From Desulfobaccales bacterium (GTDB taxonomy: Bacteria; Desulfobacterota; Desulfobaccia; Desulfobaccales; 0-14-0-80-60-11): 64,000 nucleotides of DNA. The stretch covers positions 1 through 64,000 of the forward strand of contig JBBFLF010000004.1 of the NCBI GenBank assembly GCA_037481655.1. Direction: 5' to 3'. Below, piece by piece: positions 45,877-55,262 of the stretch (within the stretch, counting starts at the first letter, position 1; every line of letters begins with the position of its first letter). The position numbers and the translations under genes were made by a program. The notes under the pieces were generated by a model, which saw only the letters and a program-made list of their open reading frames with translations, did no database searches and was not told the origin of the DNA.

Positions 45877-47322
45877 TCACCTGGTCAGCAGCCGCTCGTA
45901 CAGGGTGAGGTATTCCTTGGCCGAGGCGTTCCAGGACCAGTCCTGGGTCATGCCGTTGAGCATGATCTTCTGCCACAGCTCCCGGTCTTTGTAAGCCGCC
46001 ACCGCCTCGTTGATGGCCCGGATGAAGGCCTCGGCGGAGTATTCCCGGAAGAGGAAGCCGGTGCCGGTGCCGGTCTTCACATCCACCGGCGCCACCGTGT
46101 CCGCCAGCCCCCCGGTGGCCCGGACCACCGGCACGGTGCCGTACTTGAGGGAGTAGAGCTGATTGAGGCCGCAGGGCTCATAGCGGGAGGGCATGAGGAA
46201 GATGTCGGCCCCGGCTTCGATGAGGTGGGCCAGGGCGTTGTCAAAGGCGATCTTCACCCCCAGCTTGCCGGGGTATTTGGGGGCCACTTCCGCCAGCCAG
46301 CGGTGGTATTTCTCGTCGCCGGTGCCCAAAATCACCACCGGCAGGTCCCGGGCCATGAGCTCCGGCAGCACCTGGGCCACCAGGTCAAAGCCCTTCTGGT
46401 CCGCCAGCCGGGAGATGATGCCCATGAGCGGCTGGTTGGCGAGCCGAAGGTCCAGGTTGTAGGCCGCCATCAGGGCCATCTTGTTTTTGACCTTGCCGCT
46501 TAAATCCTCGGGGCTGTAGTGATGGGGGATGAGGGGGTCGGTGGCGGGGTTCCAGTCCCGGTAATCCACCCCGTTGACGATGCCGAAGAGCGCCTCCGCC
46601 CGGCTGGCCAGCACCCCCTCCAGGCCGTAGCCGAACTCCGGGGTCTGGATCTCCTTGCTGTAGCCCCGGCTGACGGTGCTGATGGCGTCGGCAAAGACGA
46701 TGCCGCCTTTGAGCAGATTGATCTGGTCGTAAAACTCCAGGCCGTCGATACAGAACAGCGACCAGTCCAGCCCCAGGAGGGGGAATTTCTCCTTGGGGAA
46801 GAGCCCTTGATAGGCCAGGTTATGGATGGTGAGGAGCGTCTTGGCGCCGGCCAGGGGCGTGGCCCCCCAACGGTGCCGTAAATAAACCGGCACCAGGGCC
46901 GCCTGCCAGTCATGGCAGTGGATGACCTCCGGCTTGAATCCCATGGCCTGGCAGACCGCCGGCACGGTGGAGCAGAAAAAGGCGAAGCGCTCCAGATTGT
47001 CGAAATAGTCCCCCTTGGGGGTGCCGTAGAGCTGGCTGCGCTCGAAGAACTCATCCCGCTCCACAAAGCAAAAAGGGTGATCGCCTTCAGCCGGCGTCAG
47101 CAGGTTGAAGGCCAACGGCTGCCAGCCCAGGTATCCCTGCAGGTCCTCCGCCGCCACCTTCAGGGGGATTTTGCCCTGCTTCACCTGGCCGTAAGCGGGC
47201 ATGAGCACCCGCACCTCCAGCCCCAGCTCCATCAGGGCCCGGGGCAGGGCGCCGATGACATCCGCCAGTCCCCCGGTTTTGGCGAAAGGCACCGCCTCGG
47301 AAGCCACAAACAAGACCCGCAT
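45877..47322 (-). CDS. glgA: Glycogen synthase (ADP-glucose)
   Basis: 481 residues from ATG 47322, with AAAGGAG 6 bases upstream. GT5 family: N-terminal KTGGLADV (ADP-glucose binding), HCHDWQAALVP, and the C-terminal SRYEPCGLNQLYSLKYGTVPV with the catalytic Glu. It extends alpha-1,4-glucan chains. No branching or pyrophosphorylase genes are adjacent. An in-frame upstream extension is ignored because it is GC-rich spacer with no Shine-Dalgarno. Confidence 0.95.
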   Translation of the reverse strand: MRVLFVASEAVPFAKTGGLADVIGALPRALMELGLEVRVLMPAYGQVKQGKIPLKVAAEDLQGYLGWQPLAFNLLTPAEGDHPFCFVERDEFFERSQLYGTPKGDYFDNLERFAFFCSTVPAVCQAMGFKPEVIHCHDWQAALVPVYLRHRWGATPLAGAKTLLTIHNLAYQGLFPKEKFPLLGLDWSLFCIDGLEFYDQINLLKGGIVFADAISTVSRGYSKEIQTPEFGYGLEGVLASRAEALFGIVNGVDYRDWNPATDPLIPHHYSPEDLSGKVKNKMALMAAYNLDLRLANQPLMGIISRLADQKGFDLVAQVLPELMARDLPVVILGTGDEKYHRWLAEVAPKYPGKLGVKIAFDNALAHLIEAGADIFLMPSRYEPCGLNQLYSLKYGTVPVVRATGGLADTVAPVDVKTGTGTGFLFREYSAEAFIRAINEAVAAYKDRELWQKIMLNGMTQDWSWNASAKEYLTLYERLLTR

Positions 47323-47466
47323 GGTCGCTCCTTTCACAGAAACTGCCGGGGAAAGAGAAGAAGGCCCGTGGTCTCCCCCTCCCCCTGATCGGCGCCGGCG
47401 CGGAAAAACCTGAGGGCGGAAGTCAACCCGCCTCCCCCAGTATGCCGGCAAGTCACTTCAAGTCAC

Positions 47467-48279
47467 TTAATATTTATAGACCAGCTCAATCTCGCCGGCC
47501 ACCAGCCCTTTTTCCGTCTCGCTCAAGGTGAATTCGAGAATGTAATCCCGGCTGGGGAGGTGCTCCGGCGGCACCCCCCGGGGCAGGTCCTTTTCCAGGA
47601 AGAACACCGACGTGTAAGGAGACTCCTCCAGGCGGGTGTCGGTGACCCAGAACTTGCCCAGGGAATGCATGAAGCGCAGAAAACCGTAGTGCCGGTCCTG
47701 GAAGAACTTGGTGCACACTCCCCTGACCCGGCTGCCGGGCTCCCCCCAGGACGGCGCCCCGGCCTCGGCCTGGGCCGTGGGCAACAGATTGGGAATGAGA
47801 TACCCGGGAATGAACAGATCCACCTCCCGCCTGAGGCGGGCCGAAACATTGTTGAAGGCCACCAGCTCCACCCGACAGCCCTTGGCCTGGACGATGTTCA
47901 CCACGCTGCAGAAATCCCCGTCCCCGGTGAAGAGGTAGATGAGGTCCAGGCGGTCGGACTGGGAGATGATGTCCAGGGCCATATCCATGTCCAGATTGGC
48001 CTTGCCGTAGGTGCGGCCGGATTCATCCGTGAACCAGCGGATGGGCTTCTCCACCACCTTGAAGCCCAGGTCCCGCAACGTCAGGATGAAGTTCAGGGTG
48101 CTCTTGTAGGTGGGATCGGAGGCGGCCCGCTCCTCGTCCAGGGCCACGTAGGCATTGAGGCGCAGGACCTCGTTGCCGTCCTGGTCCGCCAGCCGGCGCA
48201 CCACTTCGTAGCGCATGCCGTAGCCGCCGCTGCGCATGATGTTCATGGAGTCCACATAGACTCCCACTTTTCTGGCCAT
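47467..48279 (-). CDS. NYN-domain (PIN-like) nuclease with C-terminal OB/cold-shock-like domain
   Basis: 270 residues. The NYN/DUF88 (LabA-like) domain shows three acidic clusters: VYVDSMN (Asp10), GKANLDMDMALDII and LFTGDGDFCSVV, expected to bind metal for RNA cleavage. After about residue 185 a separate region, GVCTKFFQDRHYGFLRFM then TSVFFLEKDL and DYILEFTLSETEKG, resembles a cold-shock or OB fold. The start is ATG 48279. It lies 144 bp from glgA; no functional link is evident. Confidence 0.83.
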   Translation of the reverse strand: MARKVGVYVDSMNIMRSGGYGMRYEVVRRLADQDGNEVLRLNAYVALDEERAASDPTYKSTLNFILTLRDLGFKVVEKPIRWFTDESGRTYGKANLDMDMALDIISQSDRLDLIYLFTGDGDFCSVVNIVQAKGCRVELVAFNNVSARLRREVDLFIPGYLIPNLLPTAQAEAGAPSWGEPGSRVRGVCTKFFQDRHYGFLRFMHSLGKFWVTDTRLEESPYTSVFFLEKDLPRGVPPEHLPSRDYILEFTLSETEKGLVAGEIELVYKY

Positions 48280-48348
48280 AGTCCCTGTCACCACCCCACC
48301 CCGGCGTTCCAAAAGCATCCCAGGGGGAGGCACTCATCCGAGGTAAAA

Positions 48349-48449
48349 GGAGGCCAGGGGTCGCAATCCCTCTCCCCTCTCCCAAACCCTCTCCTCATAG
48401 AACCTTAGAGGGGGTGGGGAAAGGGAGCCGGGCTTCCCCGGTCCTCCCC
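48349..48449 (-). repeat. Three-hairpin element family, copy E (inverted, diverged)
   Basis: On the minus strand, GAGGAGAGGGTTTGGGAGAG and a later GCGACCCCTGGCC match the middle and end of copy A with several mismatches. It lies between the aminopropyltransferase and NYN genes. Confidence 0.6.
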
Positions 48450-48469
48450 GCAAAAAATTGGGCCGCCTC

Positions 48470-49435
48470 TCAGTAAAAAATCCGCTCTCCCGGGCGGCGG
48501 GGCCCAAAGGGCTGCTCATCGGTGAGGAGCCGGCCCTGCTCTTCCAGGCGATTCTGGAGATAAAGCGGCAGCCGGCCCACCGCCACGGAGTATTCCGGGC
48601 TGAACCACTGCAGGCCCGTGACCCCCCGCGCCTTCAGCCGGGCCGCCACCTCTGCCTCCGTGGGCCAGGTGAAGGTCTCCCCCCCGGCCACATGGAAGCC
48701 GTAGAGGTCCATGAAGCTGGAGACAAAGGCCACATAGGGCATCACCCGGGGAAAGACCGCCTTCAGGGTATGATAAATATCGGGCATGAGCTGTCCCGCC
48801 ACCCCGGCGGAGCCCGACTGTACTGACATCAACCCCAGGGGCGTGAGTTTCCGGCGGATGAGGTCGTACATTTCCCGGGTGAAGAGCGTGAGGGCCGGGC
48901 CGGCCTCCAGGGGCTCGGGCAGATCCACGATGATGACGTCAAAGGCGCCATCCGGCTGCTGTGCCAGCCAGCCCCGGGCGTCGGCCACCACCAAGCGGGT
49001 GCGGGGGTCATCGAAGGCACCCTGGTGGAAGCTGGGGAGCCACTTTCTGCACACCTCCACCAGCTCGGCGTCGATGTCCACCATCACCGCTTCGCTGACG
49101 CATTGATGGCGGAGGACCTCCCTGAGGGTGGCCCCCTCCCCGCCCCCCATGATCATCACCCGGCGGGGCTCAGGATGGGCCACCATCACCGGCTGCACCA
49201 GGGCCTCATGGTAGATGAATTCATCCCGGGAGGCGGACTGCACCCGGTCATCCAGCACCAGCACCTGGCCGAAGATGGAGCTGGTGAAGATCTCATACTC
49301 CTGAAAGGCGGTGCGGCCCCGGACGAGGACCTCCTGGCGCTCGTAGGCGATGAGGTCCGCGGGGCTGCCCCGGTCCAGAAACCAATCCCCCGCCGGCCAC
49401 TGGGTCTGGCGGGGGGAGGACTGCTCCTGGGTCAT
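48470..49435 (-). CDS. Aminopropyltransferase (spermidine/thermospermine synthase family)
   Basis: 321 residues. SAM-type fold: VMIMGGGEGATLREVLRHQ (motif I), VMVDIDAELVEVCRKWLPSF, VVADARGWL and IIVDLPEPLEAGP. GGGEG-LREVLRH, CRKWL and the DLPEP region look closer to the ACL5-type thermospermine synthases of plants, archaea and some bacteria than to SpeE, which usually has DGG/D-D-P patterns. It transfers aminopropyl from decarboxylated SAM to a polyamine. No speD neighbour is present. The exact product is not determined. Confidence 0.88.
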   Translation of the reverse strand: MTQEQSSPRQTQWPAGDWFLDRGSPADLIAYERQEVLVRGRTAFQEYEIFTSSIFGQVLVLDDRVQSASRDEFIYHEALVQPVMVAHPEPRRVMIMGGGEGATLREVLRHQCVSEAVMVDIDAELVEVCRKWLPSFHQGAFDDPRTRLVVADARGWLAQQPDGAFDVIIVDLPEPLEAGPALTLFTREMYDLIRRKLTPLGLMSVQSGSAGVAGQLMPDIYHTLKAVFPRVMPYVAFVSSFMDLYGFHVAGGETFTWPTEAEVAARLKARGVTGLQWFSPEYSVAVGRLPLYLQNRLEEQGRLLTDEQPFGPRRPGERIFY

Positions 49436-50054
49436 CGTTCACCACCCTCACAAGATATTCGGTCGTGAAAAGCTTATTAAAAGCCCGCTCTGGTTACCGT
49501 CCCAGCTTTATGGGGGAACTTTGTCAGGCGTTCGGCAGAGATGCCCGGGACTTTCTAACGCCCTACCCTCCTCCCCTCCCTTCCCGCCCCAGCGCGGTGG
49601 GCTTTCCTCCTACGCCGGAGGCCAGGGAGTCCAAAGGGAGGGCGGGAAGCCTATGGTCCCCGGCCCTCCCCCAAGTTGCCCCAATATATAATAAATTGCT
49701 CACATTGACAAGGCCGACAGGCAATGGCAAGCGGCCGTGGGGGATGGATTTTTAGGGGATGGATTTTGTCTCACGGCAGAAAGACGATCAGGCGTGGGCC
49801 AAGAGGGTAACCGGCGGAAAAGGGGGGTCTGGCCCAAGAAGGCTGGACAGACAGGGTTTCCGGCTGGACTCCTTCGCGTGAGGGGATATAAGTCCTGAAA
49901 GATACGGGGAAAGGGGCGTTGTCAGGACTGGGTAAGGCTCTGCTGTCCCTCTTTCTGTAAACCGCGCCCTCCTTGCCCCTTGCTTTCCCCCTGCCCCGCC
50001 CGCCCTTGGCCGCCCGCCCTTGGCCACCCGCCATCCCGGGCCTCCGCCCTGCTT
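49436..50054. other. Intergenic region with low-complexity sequence
   Basis: 619 bp without a credible gene. 49555-49680 contains C/T-rich and inverted G/A-rich runs resembling a decayed hairpin element. 49995-50035 holds two copies of a CGCCCTTGGCC unit. Short open frames here have no family resemblance. Confidence 0.45.
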
Positions 50055-53000
50055 TCAGGCGTGCACCGCCTGCTCCGGCGGGGCCGCCATCTCCCGGACG
50101 GCCTCCATCTCCGCCAGGAGCAGGTGGTGCCGGGGGTCCAGGGGGTTAAAGAGCACCGCCTTGCGGTAGCACTCCAGGGCCTTCTCCAGCTCCCCCTGCT
50201 CCAGCCAGGCCCGGGCCTCCGCCTTGAAGGGGTTGGGATTCAGGTCATGGAGCACCGCCTGCCGCCGGCCCCGCTCATCCCGCACCCACTCCAGCCTCAG
50301 GCCGTCCTCCTGGTAGTAGGCCTCATCATCGGCGACCAGCCGGCCCTGCCATTTGCTGAGAAGGTACAGGCAATTGTCCCGCTCCCGGTCAAAGCGCCCG
50401 GGGGTCTTGCTCTCCAGGTGATAGACCACTGCATGGGGCTGGTAGACGAGGCGCCGGCCCGCCTCCTTCAGGCGCAGGCATAGATCCACGTCTTCAAAGC
50501 CGTTCATGAAGTGTTCATCAAAGCCGCCCACCTCAAAAAAGGCGGTGCGCCGCACCAGCAGGCAAGCGGCGGTGAGCACCTGGAACTCCCGCACCTTGTT
50601 CACCGCCGGATGATCCCGGTGGAGATGGCGGTAGAGGTGATAGACCATGCCCTGCCGGTTGAAGACCACGCCGGCGTGTTGCACCGAGTCGTCGGGATAG
50701 AGGAGCTTGGCCCCCACCGCCCCGATCCGCTCATCCTGCCGCCCGGTCTCAAGCAAGGCCTCCAGCCACCCCGGGGTGACAATCGTGTCATTGTTAAGAA
50801 ACAGGAGAAATTCGCCCCGGGCGGCCTGGGCCCCCTGATTGCAGGCCCGGGCAAAGCCCAGATTGGCGTCATTGCGGATCAGCCGCAGCCGGCCGGCCTG
50901 GGCCAATTGTTCCAGAAACACGCCGCTTTGGTCCGTGGAGGCGTTGTCCACCACGATGAGCTCATAGAGCCCGGCCGGAGTGTGCTCCCAGAGGGAGTCC
51001 AGGCAGTTCTGGGTGAGCTCCAGGTTGTTGTACACCGGGATGATGATGGACACCGGGGGAGTCTCGGGCACCGTAACGGTAGAGTCCCCGGCCGGCGGGG
51101 GGCTGGCCGGCGCTTCTGCCGGCGGGGCCGGTCCGGGCGCCGCCATATCACCCGCCGCCTCCGCCACAGGCTGGGAGGAACTTCCCGACCGCCCCAGTAC
51201 CTCGGCCAGAAATTGCCGCTGCCTCTCCTGCAGCTCCGGCCTGTCCGCCACGTAGGGGGCGTAGCGCGCATAGATAAGCCGGAGCGTGCGGACAAAGTCC
51301 TCCGGGGTCTGGCTGGTCATGGTGCTGCCGTCGGTGCGCCAGGAATACTCCGCCGTCACCTGGGGAAGGTGGAGAAAATCCTCTCGGAGGGCCAGGCGGA
51401 TCCACAGGTCCCAGTCCTCATGACTGGTGAGGGTCTCGTCAAAGAAGCCCACCTCCTCCAGGCAGGCCCGTTCATGCAGGACGCAGAGCACCGGGAAGCA
51501 GTTTTTCACCAGAAGCTCATCCCGGTCAAAATCATGGGACAGGGTGACTTCGCGGCGGAGGGTGACATAGCGGCCCCGGTCCCGCACCTGGGTGGCCTGA
51601 CAGGCATCGGTGTAGGCCACCCGGAAGGGGCTGGTCTCCAGGGCGGTGACCAGGGTCTCCACATGCTCCGGGTAGAAGAGGTCATCGTCGTCCAGGTAGG
51701 CGATGTATTTCCCTCTGGCCAGCCTGAGGCCGGTGTTGCGGGCCGCGGCCAGCCCCCGGTTGCGGTCATGGCGCACGTAGGTGATGGTGCCGGTGCGGTT
51801 GAGCCAGCGGATGACCCCCTCCACCTCCACGCCGCCGTCGTTCACCACGATGATCTCCAGGTGCGGATAGGTTTGGTTCAGGATGCTCCGCACCGCCTCC
51901 ACCAGCATCTCCGGGCGGTTGTAGGTGGGCACGATGACGGACACCAGGGGCGGCGCAGGGGCGGGCTCTGCGGGAACGGCGGGCGGGGCCTCCGGTGGCT
52001 GTGGAGACGCTTGACGGCGGGCTGCCGCCTCCTTTTTGGCCATTTGCGCGAAATGTTCCTGTTCCGCCCTTCGGGCCTGGGAGATGCTCCCTTCCGTCCG
52101 GCGCCAGCAGTAGAGGGGCTCCGGGAGATTGGCGACCTTGTAGCGCTCCGCCAGCCTGAGCCACAGGTCGTAGTCCTGGGCGTAGGTGTAGCGCTCATTG
52201 TAGCCCCCCACCTCCAGGAGGGCCTGGCGGCGCAGCATGACACTGCCGTGGCCGAACCAGTTCTGCTTTAGGAGCCCGGCCTTAAGCTCCTCATCGGCGG
52301 TGAGCACCGGCACCAGTCCCACGATGTGGCCCTGGTCATCCAGCTGGTAGTAGGGGCTCCCCACCAGGGCATAATCGGGGTGCTCCTCCAGAAACTGCCG
52401 CTGGCGGGCCAGCCGCTCCGGCAAGGAGAGGTCATCCGCGTCCATGCGGGCGATATAAGGCGCCCGGGCTTCGGCCATCCCCCGGTTGAGGGAGGCGGCA
52501 AGCCCCCGCCGGGTGGGGTTGCGGAGCACCCGGAGGCGGCAGTCGTGAAACTGCGTCAGGATGTCCGGGGTGGTATCGGTGGAGGCGTCATCAATGATGA
52601 TGAACTCAAATTGAGCATAAGTCTGATCGAGAATGCTCTGGATGGCCTCCTTGAGATAGGCGGCGCCGTTATGCACCGCCATCACCACGCTCACCCCGGG
52701 GTCTTCAGGCAGCCCGTCCGGCCCCCGGCGCAGGGGCACCTCGGCATCCCACCGGCCGCCATAGAAGTGGCGCACCCGCTCATTGTGCCCGGGGAGATAG
52801 ACCAGCCCCCGGTCATCGATGAACTCATACTCCCGGCTGTCCAGCACCTGGCGGTAGAGCCGGCTGGTGGGAATCCCCACAAAGACGTTGTACCAAGTGA
52901 CCGTGGGCTGAATCTCCTGGAGTAGCGCCTGGGTGAGTTCCAGGTCCCGGGGCTCCTCCCCGGGTGTGCCTACGATGACGCTGGCCGCAGTCCTGAGCCC

Positions 53001-53951
53001 CAGCTCCCGGCACCAGGCAAAGGCGGCGCGGATCTGTTCCACCGTGATGCCTTTGTTCAGGCGCTCCAGGACCGCCGGCGAGCCGCTTTCCACCCCGAAA
53101 TACAGGCCCGCCAGGCCCGCCCGCTGCATCAGGGCCAGAAGCTCCCGGTCCAGGGCATCCACCCGGGTTTCGCAGGCCCAGGTGATTTTCAGCCCCTTGT
53201 TCAGCAGCAACCGGCAGAAGGCCTCGGTGCGCTCCCGGTGGACGGTGAAGTTGTCCTCCCGGAAATAGATGCCCTGGGCCCCATAGGTCTGCACCAGATA
53301 CTCGATGTCGGCCACGATGCGCTCGGCGCTGAAACAGGTGTATTTGCGCCCCCAGATGGAACCCACCGAGCAGAAGGTGCAGCCATAAGGGCAGCCACGG
53401 CTGGTGTTCAGGGTGAAGACCGGCGCGCCGGGAAACCAGTCCCCCGTCCAGTTATAGGGCTGGTGAATGAAATAATCCCAGGCGGGCATGGGCAGCTCAT
53501 CCAGGTTCTCCAGACGGGGGGCCCGGATGAGGCGCCGGTTTTCCCGGCCTTCCACGAGGTCCAGGAGGACCCGCTCCCCTTCCCCCTGCACCACATTATC
53601 CACAAAGGCGGGGATGGTCTCCGGCGCCACCGCCGCATGGGGCCCGCCCACAATGATCTTCCCCCGCCAGCGTCCGGTCTGGCGCAGGTACTCCAGGCGC
53701 CACAGCATCCGCCGGGTGTCCCGGAAACAGATGGTGTTGGCATAAATGCCCACCACTTCGATGTCGTGCCGCCAGAGGTAGTCGGTCTCCAGGAAATGGC
53801 TGGGCCTCAGGTAATTGTCAATGAAAAAGACCCGGTGCCCGGCCTGGCGCAGCACCGAGATGAGAAAGCCCAGGCCCAGGGGCGGTCGTTTCTCACCGGT
53901 GGAGAAGGGGGTTTGGGACGGCGCCGCGGACGTGACCAACAGCACATTCAT
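50055..53951 (-). CDS. B12-binding radical SAM protein fused to three family-2 glycosyltransferases and a TPR tail
   Basis: 1298 residues in one uninterrupted frame from ATG 53951, with GGGAGG 6 bases upstream. Residues 1 to about 150 resemble a B12-binding domain (PPLGLGFLISVLRQAGHRV). Cys187, 191 and 194 in CPYGCTFC are the radical-SAM cluster ligands, followed by a HemN-like core (GIYFREDNFTVHRERTEAF). GT2 domains begin near 420 (VSVVMAVHNGAAYL, DADD), 669 (VSVIVPTYNRPEM, DDDD) and 966 (VSIIIPVYNNLELT, NND), separated by Pro/Ala linkers. A TPR-like unit ends the protein. It probably builds or modifies an envelope glycan or glycoprotein. It neighbours an acetyltransferase/methyltransferase fusion and a GT39 enzyme. 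Confidence 0.92.
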   Translation of the reverse strand: MNVLLVTSAAPSQTPFSTGEKRPPLGLGFLISVLRQAGHRVFFIDNYLRPSHFLETDYLWRHDIEVVGIYANTICFRDTRRMLWRLEYLRQTGRWRGKIIVGGPHAAVAPETIPAFVDNVVQGEGERVLLDLVEGRENRRLIRAPRLENLDELPMPAWDYFIHQPYNWTGDWFPGAPVFTLNTSRGCPYGCTFCSVGSIWGRKYTCFSAERIVADIEYLVQTYGAQGIYFREDNFTVHRERTEAFCRLLLNKGLKITWACETRVDALDRELLALMQRAGLAGLYFGVESGSPAVLERLNKGITVEQIRAAFAWCRELGLRTAASVIVGTPGEEPRDLELTQALLQEIQPTVTWYNVFVGIPTSRLYRQVLDSREYEFIDDRGLVYLPGHNERVRHFYGGRWDAEVPLRRGPDGLPEDPGVSVVMAVHNGAAYLKEAIQSILDQTYAQFEFIIIDDASTDTTPDILTQFHDCRLRVLRNPTRRGLAASLNRGMAEARAPYIARMDADDLSLPERLARQRQFLEEHPDYALVGSPYYQLDDQGHIVGLVPVLTADEELKAGLLKQNWFGHGSVMLRRQALLEVGGYNERYTYAQDYDLWLRLAERYKVANLPEPLYCWRRTEGSISQARRAEQEHFAQMAKKEAAARRQASPQPPEAPPAVPAEPAPAPPLVSVIVPTYNRPEMLVEAVRSILNQTYPHLEIIVVNDGGVEVEGVIRWLNRTGTITYVRHDRNRGLAAARNTGLRLARGKYIAYLDDDDLFYPEHVETLVTALETSPFRVAYTDACQATQVRDRGRYVTLRREVTLSHDFDRDELLVKNCFPVLCVLHERACLEEVGFFDETLTSHEDWDLWIRLALREDFLHLPQVTAEYSWRTDGSTMTSQTPEDFVRTLRLIYARYAPYVADRPELQERQRQFLAEVLGRSGSSSQPVAEAAGDMAAPGPAPPAEAPASPPPAGDSTVTVPETPPVSIIIPVYNNLELTQNCLDSLWEHTPAGLYELIVVDNASTDQSGVFLEQLAQAGRLRLIRNDANLGFARACNQGAQAARGEFLLFLNNDTIVTPGWLEALLETGRQDERIGAVGAKLLYPDDSVQHAGVVFNRQGMVYHLYRHLHRDHPAVNKVREFQVLTAACLLVRRTAFFEVGGFDEHFMNGFEDVDLCLRLKEAGRRLVYQPHAVVYHLESKTPGRFDRERDNCLYLLSKWQGRLVADDEAYYQEDGLRLEWVRDERGRRQAVLHDLNPNPFKAEARAWLEQGELEKALECYRKAVLFNPLDPRHHLLLAEMEAVREMAAPPEQAVHA

Positions 53952-54075
53952 GGGTATCCTCCCTGCACAAGAGCGCCCGTGAGGGTTCTTTGGAGGCGCA
54001 ATCAAATGTTATGCTCCTCAACACCCCCCTCCCCTCCCGGCAGAGCCTCGGAACCCCGCCCCCTCAGCCCTCTCT

Positions 54076-55092
54076 TCAGCCCTTGACCGCCAGAAAATAG
54101 TCGCCGGAGATCTCCACCTGGGCAAAAGGCTGAAGCAAAGCCCGCAGTTCCGCGGGGGTGTATTCGTAGATATGGGAATAGGTGGCGGGGGGCTGAGCCG
54201 GGCCATGGCGCAGAGGCGTGGAGCCGATGAGCCTCCCTTTGGGCTTCAGGACCCGGTAAATTTCTGCCACGGTTCTTTTGGCCTGCAGCCGGGTGAGGTG
54301 TTCCAGGAGCTCAAAACAGGTCACCACCTCAAAGGATTCCGGCGGAAAATCCAGGGCGGTGGCGCTCATGTGGCGGCAATCCAGTCCGTAACGCTCCCGG
54401 GCCTGGGCCACGGCGGCCTCGCAGTAGTCCACGCCAATGATGGTGCCGCATCTTTCCCTAAAGATATTGGTGAGATAGCCCTCGCCGCAGCCCAAGTCCA
54501 GGACTGCATCGGTGGGAGTGAGGAAGCGAGTCCCGAAGGCCGCCCGCTGCTCGATGTGGGGCCAGTATGCCGGCGGGGTGAGGTCCACGGAGGCCCGCTC
54601 GGCAGTGCGGAAATCCCAGGTGTCCCGGGGGGCCCGGTCTTTGATGACCCGGGCCGGGTTGCCGGCGATGACCTTGGCCATGGGAAAGGACCTGGTGACC
54701 ACCGCCCCTGCGCCCACCACCGTGCCCTTGCCCAAGGTCACCCCGTCCAGGATGAGGGCCCCGGCCCCCAGCCAGTTGTCCCCCATGAGGGTGATGCCCT
54801 TGCCGGTGTTGGGCTGCAGCGTAATGGGCTTCTCAAAGGAGTCGAAGGCATGGTTCTGGGCAAAGAGGCCGCAGTGGGGGGCGATGATGCACCAGTCGCC
54901 GATCTCCACCCCGCCTTTGGCGTGGATGACGGTGTAGTGGTTGATGACCACATGGTTGCCGATGACAATCCAGCCGGTCTCCGGCCGTAGCACCACCCCC
55001 GCTTTGATGTGCACATGATCGCCGATGACCACATTTTCCGGCTCTTCAATGATGGCCTGGGGTGAAATGACCGAGTGGCGGCCGATGTGCAT
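54076..55092 (-). CDS. Hexapeptide-repeat acyltransferase fused to SAM methyltransferase
   Basis: 338 residues from ATG 55092, after a GGGGGGAGGGG tract. Residues 1 to about 150 are a left-handed beta-helix O-acetyltransferase with [LIV]GxxxxI repeats (VVIGDHVHIKAGVVL, VVGAGAVVTRSFP, VIAGNPARVI). Residues about 185-338 are a class I methyltransferase with motif I VLDLGCGEG (197-205) and FEVVTCFELLEHL. It may decorate a sugar made by the adjacent glycosyltransferases, 125 bp away. ACP-free acetyl-CoA use is inferred from the xenobiotic/sugar acetyltransferase-like fold. Confidence 0.88.
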   Translation of the reverse strand: MHIGRHSVISPQAIIEEPENVVIGDHVHIKAGVVLRPETGWIVIGNHVVINHYTVIHAKGGVEIGDWCIIAPHCGLFAQNHAFDSFEKPITLQPNTGKGITLMGDNWLGAGALILDGVTLGKGTVVGAGAVVTRSFPMAKVIAGNPARVIKDRAPRDTWDFRTAERASVDLTPPAYWPHIEQRAAFGTRFLTPTDAVLDLGCGEGYLTNIFRERCGTIIGVDYCEAAVAQARERYGLDCRHMSATALDFPPESFEVVTCFELLEHLTRLQAKRTVAEIYRVLKPKGRLIGSTPLRHGPAQPPATYSHIYEYTPAELRALLQPFAQVEISGDYFLAVKG

Positions 55093-55262
55093 GGTATGTC
55101 CCCTCCCCCCACTATTCCGGCCCGGCGCTCCCTCCCCGTCGCCGCCCTTTGGGGGCGGATTTATGCAACAACCAGGCCACCGCGGTCGCCTTGACAATCT
55201 GAGCTTTTTCCCGGAAGCTATCCCGGAAGCGGCACCCATTTCCGGCAGAAATTTCCCGCGCC

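Noticed and set aside
49771-50034. 87-codon minus-strand frame near the end of the radical-SAM fusion
   Set aside because: Gly/Arg-rich translation of low-complexity sequence with a repeated CGCCCTTGGCC unit.
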